A stretch of 64,000 nt of DNA from JBBRDU01 sp038230335 (GTDB lineage Bacteria; Verrucomicrobiota; Verrucomicrobiia; Chthoniobacterales; UBA10450), in contig JBBRNL010000001.1 of the NCBI GenBank assembly GCA_038230335.1, positions 310,001-374,000 of the forward strand. Reading direction: 5' to 3'. Positions 34,993 through 43,615 of the stretch are shown one piece after another; positions within the stretch are counted from its first letter, which is position 1, and every line of letters starts with the position of its first letter. Position numbers and translations under genes: made by a program. The notes below the pieces were generated by a model that made no database searches, had not been told where the DNA came from, and saw only the letters and a list, made by a program, of their open reading frames with translations.

Positions 34993-35164
34993 GCGGCGGT
35001 CTATGACCGCCGAATGCGGTAGATCGGCAAGCGACGCGCTGGCCCTATAACAGCTGATCGCACGCGCCGAGGTGTTCAACATTCCATTACCAATGGACGT
35101 TTTATGCGTTGTAGGGCGGGCCCTCCGCCTGCCATCCGACGATTCGGTGGTCATAGACCGCCGC
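34993..35164. repeat. inverted GCGGCGGTCTATGACC repeat pair
   Basis: A 16-base sequence at 34993-35008 recurs inverted at 35149-35164, and matching continues with one mismatch to CCGAAT. The core GGCGGTC-TAT-GACCGCC of the left copy is itself a hairpin. The right copy lies inside the 3' end of the GT9 gene. The 130-bp gap 34972-35101 holds nothing else I recognise. Confidence 0.75.
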
Positions 35165-36091
35165 TGCAGAAGAGACGACCTGGTGGACGCGATCAATGGG
35201 GATGTTTTCCATTTTCTCGCCTGGAGCGGAGATGACCTGCACATGGTTTCCAGTTGGCGCCCACACTCGCGGGTTGGTCGGCCCGAATAATAAAACGCAG
35301 TTCGCGCCCGCCGCGGCCGCGAGATGCGATATTCCGCTGTCGTGTCCGACAAAAACTGTCTGCTCAAGAATGGCGGCCAGATGCGGGAGAGGAAGGTTAT
35401 GAGCGAAACGCACGCGCGAATCACTCCAGGTGGACTGAAGGCGCGCCGCCTGGGTTGCATCGGCCTCGCCCGTAATGAACAGAAGCGATCCAGCAAAGCC
35501 GGATGCATCGATCAGACGGTGGCCGAGTTCGATCCAGTTCGGTAGCGGCCAGTTCTTCGCTTCGCTGCCACTCCCGGGGTGAATGGCGATAATCGGTGTG
35601 CGCAGCCCTTTGCGAAATTCCATGGCGATTTCTCGATCCTGTGATGACGGATAGACGGCGGCACTCGTGCTTTCCAAGGCAAGGCCCAGATCGGCCACGA
35701 CGGGATCGGCCAGTTGCCGCGCGGCACACGAGTGCTCGTTCGGTTTGGCTGGACCCGTAATAATATCGCCGGCGCCGGCTCGCTCCAGGTTGGTTTGAAA
35801 GATCAGGTCCGGATCAAAAAGAAAACTGATGATCAGATCAAATCCGGAAAAATATTCGGTCAGGTCTGCGGGCAGTTCCGATCCCCGGGCGAAAAACCGC
35901 GAGAGCCCACCGTATTCAATGGAGCGGACGGCGTTGGCATAAAATCGATTATCGGCGAGGGCGGCAATGTGCGCGTATCCGAGAATCTCAATATGCGCGA
36001 GGGGGTGTGCATCACGCAGCGCTTTGAGCACAGGCAAAGTCAGGATGAAATCGCCGAGGGCTCCGCCGCGGATGACTAAAATCCGATTCAC
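35102..36091 (-). CDS. glycosyltransferase family 9 (heptosyltransferase-like)
   Basis: 329 aa. GT9 enzymes transfer heptose to lipopolysaccharide core in the cytosol. Seen: ILVIRGGALGDFILTLPVLKAL at the N-terminus, IIAIHPGSGSEAKNWPL, FITGEADATQ and GHDSGISHLAAAAG followed by LFGPTNPRVWAP. The final about 20 residues (VYDHRIVGWQAEGPPYNA) are encoded by dispersed repeat sequence. Lipopolysaccharide core assembly is the likely role. Confidence 0.88.
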   Translation of the reverse strand: MNRILVIRGGALGDFILTLPVLKALRDAHPLAHIEILGYAHIAALADNRFYANAVRSIEYGGLSRFFARGSELPADLTEYFSGFDLIISFLFDPDLIFQTNLERAGAGDIITGPAKPNEHSCAARQLADPVVADLGLALESTSAAVYPSSQDREIAMEFRKGLRTPIIAIHPGSGSEAKNWPLPNWIELGHRLIDASGFAGSLLFITGEADATQAARLQSTWSDSRVRFAHNLPLPHLAAILEQTVFVGHDSGISHLAAAAGANCVLLFGPTNPRVWAPTGNHVQVISAPGEKMENIPIDRVHQVVSSAAAVYDHRIVGWQAEGPPYNA

Positions 36092-36136
36092 CTGGATCGA
36101 TCGAGCCTGAGGCGCGCCCTCATCCGCGCTGTGTCC

Positions 36137-36688
36137 TCAGTAGGCCACCACGGCCAGCACAAGCACGACTGCACCGTAAAGAAATACGAATCCATGGACG
36201 CAGCGCCAGCGCAGCGAATTGCGCGCCCCCCAGTTTATCTGATCGCGCAGAAGGTAGGGCATAGTCACCCACATGATTCCGGCAACGATCAGAAGATAGG
36301 CCAGGACAGTCACGACGAGGCGCGCCGGATCGTTTCGAAAAAACGCGGCATCGAGCAGAGGTTCCGCCGCGAGCAGACACAAAATACCAAGCGCACGGAC
36401 AGCCAGGAATTCATCAACGAAACGAATGACCAGAAAGAAGGCGATCGGCAGTAAAACGAGGAGCGGTTTTCGAAATGAGGCAAATTCGCCCATCTCCATC
36501 GTCCAGAGAAGATAACCGCACCAAGCCGCTGCGATAAAAAGCAGGACGATTCCGGCGATATAGGAACGAGGCAGGCGTTTTGTCCACTCCTGGGTCGCGC
36601 CTGGTCGGATCAGTCCGGGCAGCCCGATCAGGATCAGAATAATGCCCGTGATAATGGCGACACTCTGCAGAGAAAAGTGATAAATCAT
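36137..36688 (-). CDS. multi-pass membrane protein, unknown function
   Basis: 183 aa with about six hydrophobic helices and little else; starts MIYHFSLQSVAIITG. No family motif seen. Sits 21 bp downstream of miaB and 45 bp upstream of the GT9 gene on the same strand, so probably in one operon with them. Confidence 0.72.
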   Translation of the reverse strand: MIYHFSLQSVAIITGIILILIGLPGLIRPGATQEWTKRLPRSYIAGIVLLFIAAAWCGYLLWTMEMGEFASFRKPLLVLLPIAFFLVIRFVDEFLAVRALGILCLLAAEPLLDAAFFRNDPARLVVTVLAYLLIVAGIMWVTMPYLLRDQINWGARNSLRWRCVHGFVFLYGAVVLVLAVVAY

Positions 36689-36709
36689 GACAGGATCGGC
36701 TGGAGCGAT

Positions 36710-38071
36710 TCAGGTTCGTGTGATCGGAGTTCCATACAAGCTAAATCCATTGGCCTGCTGGACGTGTAGATCGACCAGCTCGCCCGCGAGATGACGGGGT
36801 CCCTCGAACACGACGATTTTATTGGTGCGCGTCCGTCCCGTGAGCCGAGCTGCATTGGTTTTGCTCGGGCCTTCACATAAGACTTCGACAAACTGGCCGA
36901 CCATCTTCTCGCCGGAAAGCCGGGCCGCTGCATCCACGATGGAGAGCAGATCCCGGTTGCGCTGCTCCTTTACTTTTTCGTCGACCTGCCCCTCCATTGA
37001 GGCGGCCGGTGTATCGCGGCGGGGTGAATACCGGAAAACGAAAGCGTTATCGAACTGGATCTGCTCGACAAGATCCCGCGTTTGTTTGTAGTCCTCCTCC
37101 GTCTCACCCGGAAAACCGACGATCACGTCCGTGGTCAGCGCCAGGGTCGGCCGCGCCTGGCGCAGGCGCCGCACGAGTTCGACGTATTTTTCGGCCGTGT
37201 AGGCGCGGTGCATGGCCTTGAGAATCCTATTTGAACCGGACTGCAACGGGAGGTGCACGTGTTCGACCAGTCGCGGCAGACGGACGAACGCTTCGATCAG
37301 GTCGCTGCGAAAACCAATCGGGTGAGGAGAGGTGAAGCGGAGACGTTTCAGACCATCCACTTCATGCACGGCCTCGAGCAATTGCACGAAAGGACTCTTT
37401 CCATCGCGGATCGGAAACTCACGACGTCCGTAGAGATTGACGATCTGACCGAGCAAGGTGACCTCCTTGACCCCGTGCGCGACGAGGCGGCGGACTTCCG
37501 CGACGATTTCGGAGATGGAGCGGCTGCGTTCCTCTCCGCGCGTCTGCGGGACGATGCAAAAAGTGCAATGCATGTTGCATCCCTGCATGATCGACACGAA
37601 CGCGGTGGCCTGTTGCGGGGCCACTGCCTGGTCTCTGATCGTTCCCTGGGAATCCGCCTCCGGCTCGACGTCGACCATGGAAAATCGCGGGTCGTCCATC
37701 CGTCGATGCTGCTTTTGGCCGACTGCTTCTTCCACGTAGTCGGCGACGCGATGAAACTTCTGCGTACCGACAACGAGATCGACATGGGGCAATTGGTCTA
37801 ACAGAGAAGCGCCGCGCGCTTGCGCCATGCAGCCAAGAAATCCGAAGACGACGTGGGGCCGCTCTTTGGCCATCCGTCCGAGCATGCCCATCTTCCCGAG
37901 GGCCTTCTGGTCCGCCATATCCCGCACGCTACAGGTGTTGAGCAGGACCACGTCAGCCTCGCCTTCGTGAGCCGTGCGCTCGTAGCCACGTTCCAGCAAT
38001 GAATGCGCGACCTGTTCCGAATCGCGCTCGTTCATCTGGCAGCCGTAGGTCTTGATAAAGAATTTCGGCAT
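36710..38071 (-). CDS. miaB: tRNA-2-methylthio-N6-dimethylallyladenosine synthase MiaB
   Basis: Radical SAM methylthiotransferase adding a methylthio group to A37 of tRNAs; 453 aa. N-terminal domain with auxiliary cluster cysteines (KTYGCQMNERDSEQV, LLNTCSVRD, FLGCMAQ), radical SAM CxxxCxxC in GCNMHCTFCIVPQTRGEERSR, and a C-terminal TRAM domain. The start at 38071 (MPKFFIKTYG) is chosen over ATG 38092. It consumes SAM. Confidence 0.95.
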   Translation of the reverse strand: MPKFFIKTYGCQMNERDSEQVAHSLLERGYERTAHEGEADVVLLNTCSVRDMADQKALGKMGMLGRMAKERPHVVFGFLGCMAQARGASLLDQLPHVDLVVGTQKFHRVADYVEEAVGQKQHRRMDDPRFSMVDVEPEADSQGTIRDQAVAPQQATAFVSIMQGCNMHCTFCIVPQTRGEERSRSISEIVAEVRRLVAHGVKEVTLLGQIVNLYGRREFPIRDGKSPFVQLLEAVHEVDGLKRLRFTSPHPIGFRSDLIEAFVRLPRLVEHVHLPLQSGSNRILKAMHRAYTAEKYVELVRRLRQARPTLALTTDVIVGFPGETEEDYKQTRDLVEQIQFDNAFVFRYSPRRDTPAASMEGQVDEKVKEQRNRDLLSIVDAAARLSGEKMVGQFVEVLCEGPSKTNAARLTGRTRTNKIVVFEGPRHLAGELVDLHVQQANGFSLYGTPITRT

Positions 38072-38215
38072 GACAGGGCGGAAATAATACACCGACCGGC
38101 GAGGTTCGCCACGGGATGCTAAAGGAGTGACCTCGGCCCGTGACGAGCGCGTCGTTGCTTGCGCGATTATAACGCTTCCCTTATCAGCGCGCTTTCCGAT
38201 TTAATCGCCACGCAC

Positions 38216-39085
38216 ATGGACGAGGAAATCCCGGCAATTGGAATCATCGGCGGCAGTGGCCTCTACCAAATGGATGGAGTCCGAGACGCGACCGAGCACA
38301 AGATCGATACTCCCTTCGGATCGCCTTCCGACGTGATTTTTGGCGGCCTCGTCGGTGATCGTCAGGTTTACTTCCTGCCGCGCCATGGACGAGGCCATCG
38401 CCTTCTGCCGCACGAGTTGAATCATCGGGCCAACATCTACGCGTTACGCTCGCTCAATGTCCGATGGATTGTCTGCGTCACGGCTGTCGGTAGCCTTCAG
38501 GAAAAGTACGCGCCGCGCGACATCGTTTTGCCCTCGCAATTCTATGACCGGACGAGCGCCCGTGCCGTTCACACATTCTTTGGCGAAGGGATTGCGGCCC
38601 ATATTACTTTTGCGGAACCGATCAGCACCCAGCTGCGCGATTTGATTTACCAGGCGGCCCAGACGCTCAGCGTCAAAGTGCATAACGGGGGCACCTACGT
38701 GAACATGGATGGGCCGGCCTTTTCGACCCGGGCCGAATCGGAGTTCAATCGCAGGCACGGGTTCGACGTGATCGGGATGACCAACCTGCCGGAAGCGAAG
38801 CTGGCGCGGGAGGCGGAGATCGCGCTCGCCACCATGGCCATGATTACCGATTACGATTGCTGGAAGGTGGAGGAGGAACCCGTCTCTGCCCAAACCGTGT
38901 TCGGTCACCTCGTGGCCAACGCCGAGATCGCGAAGAAGGTTCTTCTCGAAATTATTCCACGCATCCCGCGGGAACCCAACTGGCCGGAACACCGCACGCT
39001 GGACTCCGCTTTGATTACAGACCGCAAATTATGGCCGGCCGCGACGGTTGAGAAATTGGGGCCGATTTTGAAACGGTTTCTTTAA
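38216..39085 (+). CDS. mtnP: S-methyl-5'-thioadenosine phosphorylase family
   Basis: 289 aa, trimeric MTAP/PNP fold. Recycles methylthioadenosine from polyamine and autoinducer synthesis to methionine salvage. Seen: GIIGGSGLYQM, PRHGRGHRLLPHELNHRANI, CVTAVGSL, NMDGPAFSTRAES, GMTNLPEAKLAREAEI and MITDYDCW. Start chosen at ATG 38216; a TTG start at 38159 would add 19 residues. Divergent from miaB. Purine-nucleoside phosphorylase is an alternative, but the MTAP motifs fit best. Confidence 0.88.
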   Translation: MDEEIPAIGIIGGSGLYQMDGVRDATEHKIDTPFGSPSDVIFGGLVGDRQVYFLPRHGRGHRLLPHELNHRANIYALRSLNVRWIVCVTAVGSLQEKYAPRDIVLPSQFYDRTSARAVHTFFGEGIAAHITFAEPISTQLRDLIYQAAQTLSVKVHNGGTYVNMDGPAFSTRAESEFNRRHGFDVIGMTNLPEAKLAREAEIALATMAMITDYDCWKVEEEPVSAQTVFGHLVANAEIAKKVLLEIIPRIPREPNWPEHRTLDSALITDRKLWPAATVEKLGPILKRFL

Positions 39086-39119
39086 AGATTGGCTGATAAC
39101 TCGGGAAGACCCTGGGGGG

Positions 39120-39140
39120 CACGGCAACAGAGTGCCGCGG
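39120..39140. repeat. half copy of the double-hairpin element
   Basis: Contains CGGCA-ACAGAG-TGCCG, a single hairpin with the same loop as the right arm of copies A and B. The second arm is absent. Lies between the phosphorylase gene and a small lipoprotein gene. Confidence 0.65.
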
Positions 39141-39276
39141 TCGCCCGCGGAGGCGTGTTTGGTGCGCTCCAAGGATGGCCAGCCCCCCAAAAAAAGTTCT
39201 TGCTTCTCGATCCGATTTTATAGTAATTATAAGAACGTCGGGAGGAAAAAGTCCGACCAGTAATCAAAATCGCACC

Positions 39277-39543
39277 ATGAAAATCGAAATCGCCGCCTGT
39301 TTGTTTAGTGCTGCTTTGCTCTCCGCTTGCTCGTCCACCAGCCAAACCACTGCCGAACATCAGACTTTGGAGCAGAGGATGATGGCTAAATATGCGAGCA
39401 CCGACACCTCGACGGCTGAACCGGCTCCGCCGGCGGAAGGCCCGGGCGATGTGCCGGCTGATGCGCCAGCCAGCGTTCAAGACAATCCTGCGTTGGTGCC
39501 GAGCCCTTCCCTGCGACTTTCGGCCGCCTCTTCGACGCCTTAA
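39277..39543 (+). CDS. small lipoprotein, unknown function
   Basis: 88 aa with a lipoprotein signal (CLFSAALLSACSS, Cys about residue 17). The mature peptide is short and Pro/Ala/Ser-rich, probably disordered. I chose ATG 39277, because upstream in-frame codons do not look like a signal peptide. Convergent with the bioF-like gene, 7 bp between stops. Confidence 0.68.
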   Translation: MKIEIAACLFSAALLSACSSTSQTTAEHQTLEQRMMAKYASTDTSTAEPAPPAEGPGDVPADAPASVQDNPALVPSPSLRLSAASSTP

Positions 39544-39550
39544 ACGACGT

Positions 39551-40729
39551 TCAGCGTCGTAAGCGCGTCATGGCTTCGCCCAGAGCCTGAATCTGGGCGT
39601 CTTCGTGTGACGCCGTCACCGTAATGCGCAACCGTGCTGAGCCTTTTGCGACGGTGGGATAGCGAATCGCCGGCACAAGGAAGCCTTCTCTCATTAAGGC
39701 CTGCGAAAGATCGATGGCCGCTTGTTCGTCTCCCACAATCCACGGAAAGATTGCGCTGGCTGGTTTGACCGGCCGTTGCCCCAGCGGGGATTCGGGAAGT
39801 TGTTGGGAAAGAAGCTCGATCTTGCGAGTGAGAAGCTGGCAACGCTCATCCCCTTCCGCGGAGTCGAGAAACTCGACTGCGGCGAGTGCAGCGCCCGCCA
39901 GAACGGGCGGCTGCGCCGTGGAAAAAATAAAAGATCGCGCGCGATTAATCAGCCAATCGATTAAATCGCGTGAACCGCAGATATAACCCCCGCTCACCCC
40001 CAGAGCTTTGCTCATCGTGCCCATTTGCACGTCGACCTTCTGACCGAGGCCAGAAGCGGCGACAAGACCGCGGCCGTGGGATCCGATGACGCCGACGGCG
40101 TGCGCTTCGTCGACCATTAAGAGCGCGTCAAAGCGTTGCTTGAGGTCGCTCAATTCGCGCAACGGCGCCAGATCGCCATCCATGGAAAAAACGGATTCGG
40201 TGATAATCAGGATTCGAGCCTGCGGATGCTCTCGCCGAGCCCATTCGAGGTGGCTTTCAATTTTTCCCAGGTGGTTGTGTGGGAATACGCGCAGAACCGC
40301 GCCGCTCAGCCGGGCTCCGTCGACTAACGAAGCGTGGCAGAGTTTATCGAGTATCACGACGTCCTTGCGAGTGACCAACGTGGGGATGGTTCCAACGGCG
40401 GCCGCGTAGCCGCTGCTGAAGGTCAGGGCGGACTCCACCTGTTTCCACGCCGCCAGGGCGCTCTCCAGACGCAAGTGCGGGGATTGCGTCCCGCTGACCA
40501 GTCGAGACGCGCCCGCTCCGACGCCGAATTCGTTGATGGTCGCGATCGCGGCGGAACGCAAACGCGGATCATTCGCCAAGCCCAGGTAATCGTTGGACGA
40601 GAAGTTAACGAGACGCTGGCCGACCAGGTCGACGGACGAGCCCTGGGCGGAGCCGATTTCGCGCATCCGGCGATAAAGAGATCGGGCCCGGAGTGCCTGA
40701 AGCTGGTCGCCAAATAAATTGCTGCTCAT
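39551..40729 (-). CDS. bioF: 8-amino-7-oxononanoate synthase / alpha-oxoamine synthase family
   Basis: 392 aa PLP enzyme. It condenses an acyl-CoA/ACP with an amino acid; in biotin synthesis, pimeloyl plus alanine. Seen: NFSSNDYLGLANDP, GVGAGASRLVSGTQSPH, MVDEAHAVGVIGSHGRG and TMSKALGVSGGYICG (PLP Lys). The related enzymes glycine C-acetyltransferase and serine palmitoyltransferase cannot be excluded by sequence alone, and no other bio genes are near, so the symbol is tentative. Confidence 0.82.
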   Translation of the reverse strand: MSSNLFGDQLQALRARSLYRRMREIGSAQGSSVDLVGQRLVNFSSNDYLGLANDPRLRSAAIATINEFGVGAGASRLVSGTQSPHLRLESALAAWKQVESALTFSSGYAAAVGTIPTLVTRKDVVILDKLCHASLVDGARLSGAVLRVFPHNHLGKIESHLEWARREHPQARILIITESVFSMDGDLAPLRELSDLKQRFDALLMVDEAHAVGVIGSHGRGLVAASGLGQKVDVQMGTMSKALGVSGGYICGSRDLIDWLINRARSFIFSTAQPPVLAGAALAAVEFLDSAEGDERCQLLTRKIELLSQQLPESPLGQRPVKPASAIFPWIVGDEQAAIDLSQALMREGFLVPAIRYPTVAKGSARLRITVTASHEDAQIQALGEAMTRLRR

Positions 40730-40749
40730 GGATCACCCGCGGTAACGGG

Positions 40750-41730
40750 TTACATCCACAAACCCCAGGAAAGCAGGGCCGACGCGTCGCGCCATACTCC
40801 CGCCTTGCTGTCTCCGAGAACGACGACGATCACGTCGCGACCGCCGGGACGGGCGCCGCTGGCAATGAGACAGTGGCCGGCGGCCTCGGTGTAGCCTGTC
40901 TTCATCCCGTTGCAGTAAGGCAGCTGTCGCAACACCTTGTTCGTGTTTTCAAGCTCGCGCGTGCGGCCATTGGCAAATCGAAAGACGAGCTGGGGCAGAC
41001 ACACGATCGATCGAATTGTGGGATTGGCGTAAGCCGCCCGTGCGATGAGAGAGAGGTCGCGCGCGCTCGAGTATTGGTTTGGCACGGGCAGGCCGTTTGG
41101 ATTGACGAAATGGGAATGGGTGGCGCCCAGTTCGCGCGCCTTCTCGTTCATGATTAAGGCGAATGCTTCGATGCTGCCGGCATGGTCGCGCGCCAGGCAT
41201 CGGGCCACATCGTTCGGGCTCTTCACGAGGAGCGCGCGGAGCAGATCGATTCGCTGGTAGGTATCTCCCGGCTTGATGTTCAACTTGACCGGCTCGGCCA
41301 GCGTGTCGATGACTTCCACCGTGACGGGCCGGTCCAGAAATCCGTGCTCGGCCACGATCAACGACGTCAGTAACTTTTGCGTGCTGGCGGCGGCGCGTGA
41401 TTCGTCTGCGTTTTTCTCGTATAAAATCTGGCCCGTCTTCGCGTCGATCATCATGACGGACTTTGCGCCGGTGTTCGGCACGCCGCCCGTGGTGCGCGGC
41501 GGTTCGGGTGCGCGCGCGACACGGGTGCGAGCCCGTTTCGGCTTGGGTGTCGCTTCATCTTCGCTCGCGGCTGCGGCCCGCCGAGCTCTGACTGGTTCCG
41601 CCTTAGGAGGCGGGGCCGCGATGCCGGTGGGTCGGACACCGACTCCTTCGGTTTGAACCGTCTGCCCGATCGCATGCAGCGCGATGACGAAGGTGCAAAG
41701 GCACAATGTCCAGGCACGCGATAATTTCAT
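40750..41730 (-). CDS. D-alanyl-D-alanine carboxypeptidase (PBP5/6-like)
   Basis: 326 aa. Trims terminal D-Ala from peptidoglycan. Signal-peptide-like N-terminus, then a Pro/Ala/Arg-rich stretch (about 25-85), then the class A serine hydrolase core: SVMMIDAKTG, SxxK at STQK (116-119), SxN in KSPNDVAR and KTG in MKTGYTEAAGHCL. The C-terminal domain and membrane-anchor helix usual for PBP5 are not present. The core ends right after the hydrolase. Confidence 0.9.
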   Translation of the reverse strand: MKLSRAWTLCLCTFVIALHAIGQTVQTEGVGVRPTGIAAPPPKAEPVRARRAAAASEDEATPKPKRARTRVARAPEPPRTTGGVPNTGAKSVMMIDAKTGQILYEKNADESRAAASTQKLLTSLIVAEHGFLDRPVTVEVIDTLAEPVKLNIKPGDTYQRIDLLRALLVKSPNDVARCLARDHAGSIEAFALIMNEKARELGATHSHFVNPNGLPVPNQYSSARDLSLIARAAYANPTIRSIVCLPQLVFRFANGRTRELENTNKVLRQLPYCNGMKTGYTEAAGHCLIASGARPGGRDVIVVVLGDSKAGVWRDASALLSWGLWM

Positions 41731-41795
41731 GGTCGCAAGATTACCGCTAAAATTTTGCCGCGCGCAAGGTCATCATCATCCGCGATTCAGACAGC

Positions 41796-42179
41796 CTATT
41801 TGACCCCGCGTTCGATCAACTCGATTTCGTAACCTTCCGGCGCGTCGATGAAAGCAATGGAGTCGCCGCTTTGCGTGCGATGGGGTCCATCCGAAAGCGG
41901 GTATCCCTGGGCGGCGGCATTGCCGGCGAATTGCTCCATGTTTTCCACTTCAAAAGCGAGATGAGTCAGATCGGGGCCAACCACGACCGGGCCGCTCTCG
42001 TCGAACTTGCAGAGCTCGATCTCTTCTTCGCTGCCGGGCGCTTTGAAGAAAACCAGTTGAGAGCCGCGGCCGGATGTGTGCCGCCGGATTTCCTGCAAAC
42101 CGAGCACGTCTTTGTAGAAGGCGACGGTCTTCTCCAGATCACTGACGCGATAGCGCGTGTGCAACAGTTTCTTAATCAT
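41796..42179 (-). CDS. gloA: glyoxalase I-type (VOC) protein
   Basis: 127 aa vicinal-oxygen-chelate fold resembling lactoylglutathione lyase. Seen: MIKKLLHTRYRVSDLEKTVAFY, GSQLVFFKAPGSEEEIELCKF, LTHLAFEVENM and IAFIDAPEGYEIELIER, placing the metal-binding His and Glu at family positions. The start at 42179 gives the family's beginning. The enzyme is probably a methylglyoxal detoxifier; other VOC functions are possible. Confidence 0.83.
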   Translation of the reverse strand: MIKKLLHTRYRVSDLEKTVAFYKDVLGLQEIRRHTSGRGSQLVFFKAPGSEEEIELCKFDESGPVVVGPDLTHLAFEVENMEQFAGNAAAQGYPLSDGPHRTQSGDSIAFIDAPEGYEIELIERGVK

Positions 42180-42245
42180 CAGCTCTCTTAATGCCCCACT
42201 GAGGAAGAAATTCAAATTGGACATTGGAGTTTGGGAGTCGGCGTT

Positions 42246-42303
42246 GGTAGCTACAGCGCTCTTCCTAACACGGGAATCCGGCAGCCGCCGGACCGCGGCT
42301 ACC
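42246..42303. repeat. intergenic element bounded by GGTAGC...GCTACC
   Basis: GGTAGC at 42246-42251 and GCTACC at 42298-42303 form the ends. The left side reads CTACAGCGCTCTTCC, also found in nearly the same form just after copy A (3833-3850), and the right side CCGCGGCTACC. Lies between glyoxalase and ubiX, in a 216-bp gap otherwise without signal. Confidence 0.55.
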
Positions 42304-42395
42304 CTTCAAAACAAAGCGAGCTACCCCGAAGGTTGACCGGCTGGCCACATCTCGGAATTGTCGATCAGACGGAATAGCTGTAGGTCTCTACCTGG

Positions 42396-42956
42396 ATGAA
42401 ACTCGTCATTGCCGCCACGGGGGCGAGCGGAACAATTTATTTACAGCGATTGCTCGATCAGATCGACGCGTCCGCCCACGAGGTGCATCTCGTCATGAGT
42501 GCTCATGCCAAACAGGTGGCGGCAACTGAGGTTGATGGGTTGAAGATTCCAGCAGGTATTCGGGAGCATTCGGAAAGCGATTTGAATGTACCGTTCGTGA
42601 GCGGATCCGCCCATTTTGACGCAATGGTCGTGATCCCGTGTTCCATGGCTACGCTCGGGCGGATCGCTTCGGGGACGGGGGACAGTGCCTTGCTGCGCGC
42701 GGCTGACGTTTTTCTGAAAGAGCGGCGAAAACTGATCGTGGTTCCGCGCGAGACGCCTTGGAACCTGATTCACGCTCGCAACATCGTGACGCTTCTTGAA
42801 GCGGGCGCGATCGTGTTGCCGGCCATTCCCTCATTTTACAGCCGGCCACAGTCCGTTGCCGCGGTCGCCGATACGGTCGTGTGGCGTGTGCTTGATCAAA
42901 TAGGTCTGCCAAACCCGAGCGCTTATCGCTGGCAGGCCGAGTCGCAAAGCAATTGA
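42396..42956 (+). CDS. ubiX: flavin prenyltransferase UbiX
   Basis: 186 aa. Makes prenylated FMN, the cofactor of UbiD-type decarboxylases. Seen: the N-terminal GASGTIYLQRLL (flavin loop), HEVHLVMSAHAKQV, VIPCSMATLGRIASGTGDSAL and the RETPWNLIHARN motif. No ubiD is in the window. Its stop overlaps a TTG start of the next gene, so it may be translationally coupled. Confidence 0.95.
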   Translation: MKLVIAATGASGTIYLQRLLDQIDASAHEVHLVMSAHAKQVAATEVDGLKIPAGIREHSESDLNVPFVSGSAHFDAMVVIPCSMATLGRIASGTGDSALLRAADVFLKERRKLIVVPRETPWNLIHARNIVTLLEAGAIVLPAIPSFYSRPQSVAAVADTVVWRVLDQIGLPNPSAYRWQAESQSN

Positions 42957-43597
42957 AGATCGAAGGTTGGCCCGCGCGATGGCTGATCGCAGTTGGATTC
43001 CGTTTGCTGCGGATGTGGGAGCGCACTCTGCGTTACGAGGTAGACGACCGCGGGGATATTTTTAACCGCCCCACGCGTGAAGCCGGGATCGGCGCCGTCT
43101 GGCACAATCGTTTGCTCATTCTTCCGATGGTGTTGCGCCGCTTCCTACCGGAGCGCCGCGGCGCCGCCCTAATCAGTGCAAGTCGAGACGGCGCGTGGAT
43201 TGCGGAACTGGTCAAGAAGGTGGGCTTTGATGCGGTGCGTGGTTCCAGTTCACGGCAGGGGGTGACCGCCGTTCTGCAGATGGCCGATGTGCTCGCTTCG
43301 GGCCGCGACGTTGTGATTGCCCCGGACGGACCGCGCGGGCCGGCCTATCAAATAGGGCAGGGTATCATTTTTCTCGCCCAGAAGTCGGGGGCCCCAGTCT
43401 TTCCCGTGCACCTCGAGTATTCGAGTTATTGGCGAGTCAAAAGCTGGGACCGATTTTTCCTGCCGCGGCCTTTTTCTAAAGTGCGCGTCATCTTCGGTCC
43501 TCCGCACGTGGTCGCAGAGACGTCGACGGATGAAGCCTTCGAGACGGAGCGACTTCGGTTGCAAAACGCAATGATGTCGCTGGTTGAAGAGCGCTGA
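42953..43597 (+). CDS. DUF374 lysophospholipid acyltransferase-like protein
   Basis: 214 aa, member of the DUF374 group of the LPLAT superfamily, probably attached to the inner membrane face. Seen: WHNRLLILPMVLRR (the H-rich block that replaces HX4D), ALISASRDGAWIAELVKKVG, GSSSRQGVTAVLQMADVL and IAPDGPRGPAYQIGQG. The start is TTG at 42953 overlapping the ubiX stop (TTGA). Acyl acceptor unknown. Confidence 0.85.
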   Translation: MKIEGWPARWLIAVGFRLLRMWERTLRYEVDDRGDIFNRPTREAGIGAVWHNRLLILPMVLRRFLPERRGAALISASRDGAWIAELVKKVGFDAVRGSSSRQGVTAVLQMADVLASGRDVVIAPDGPRGPAYQIGQGIIFLAQKSGAPVFPVHLEYSSYWRVKSWDRFFLPRPFSKVRVIFGPPHVVAETSTDEAFETERLRLQNAMMSLVEER

Positions 43598-43615
43598 GTC
43601 ATTTACGTTCCGCGC

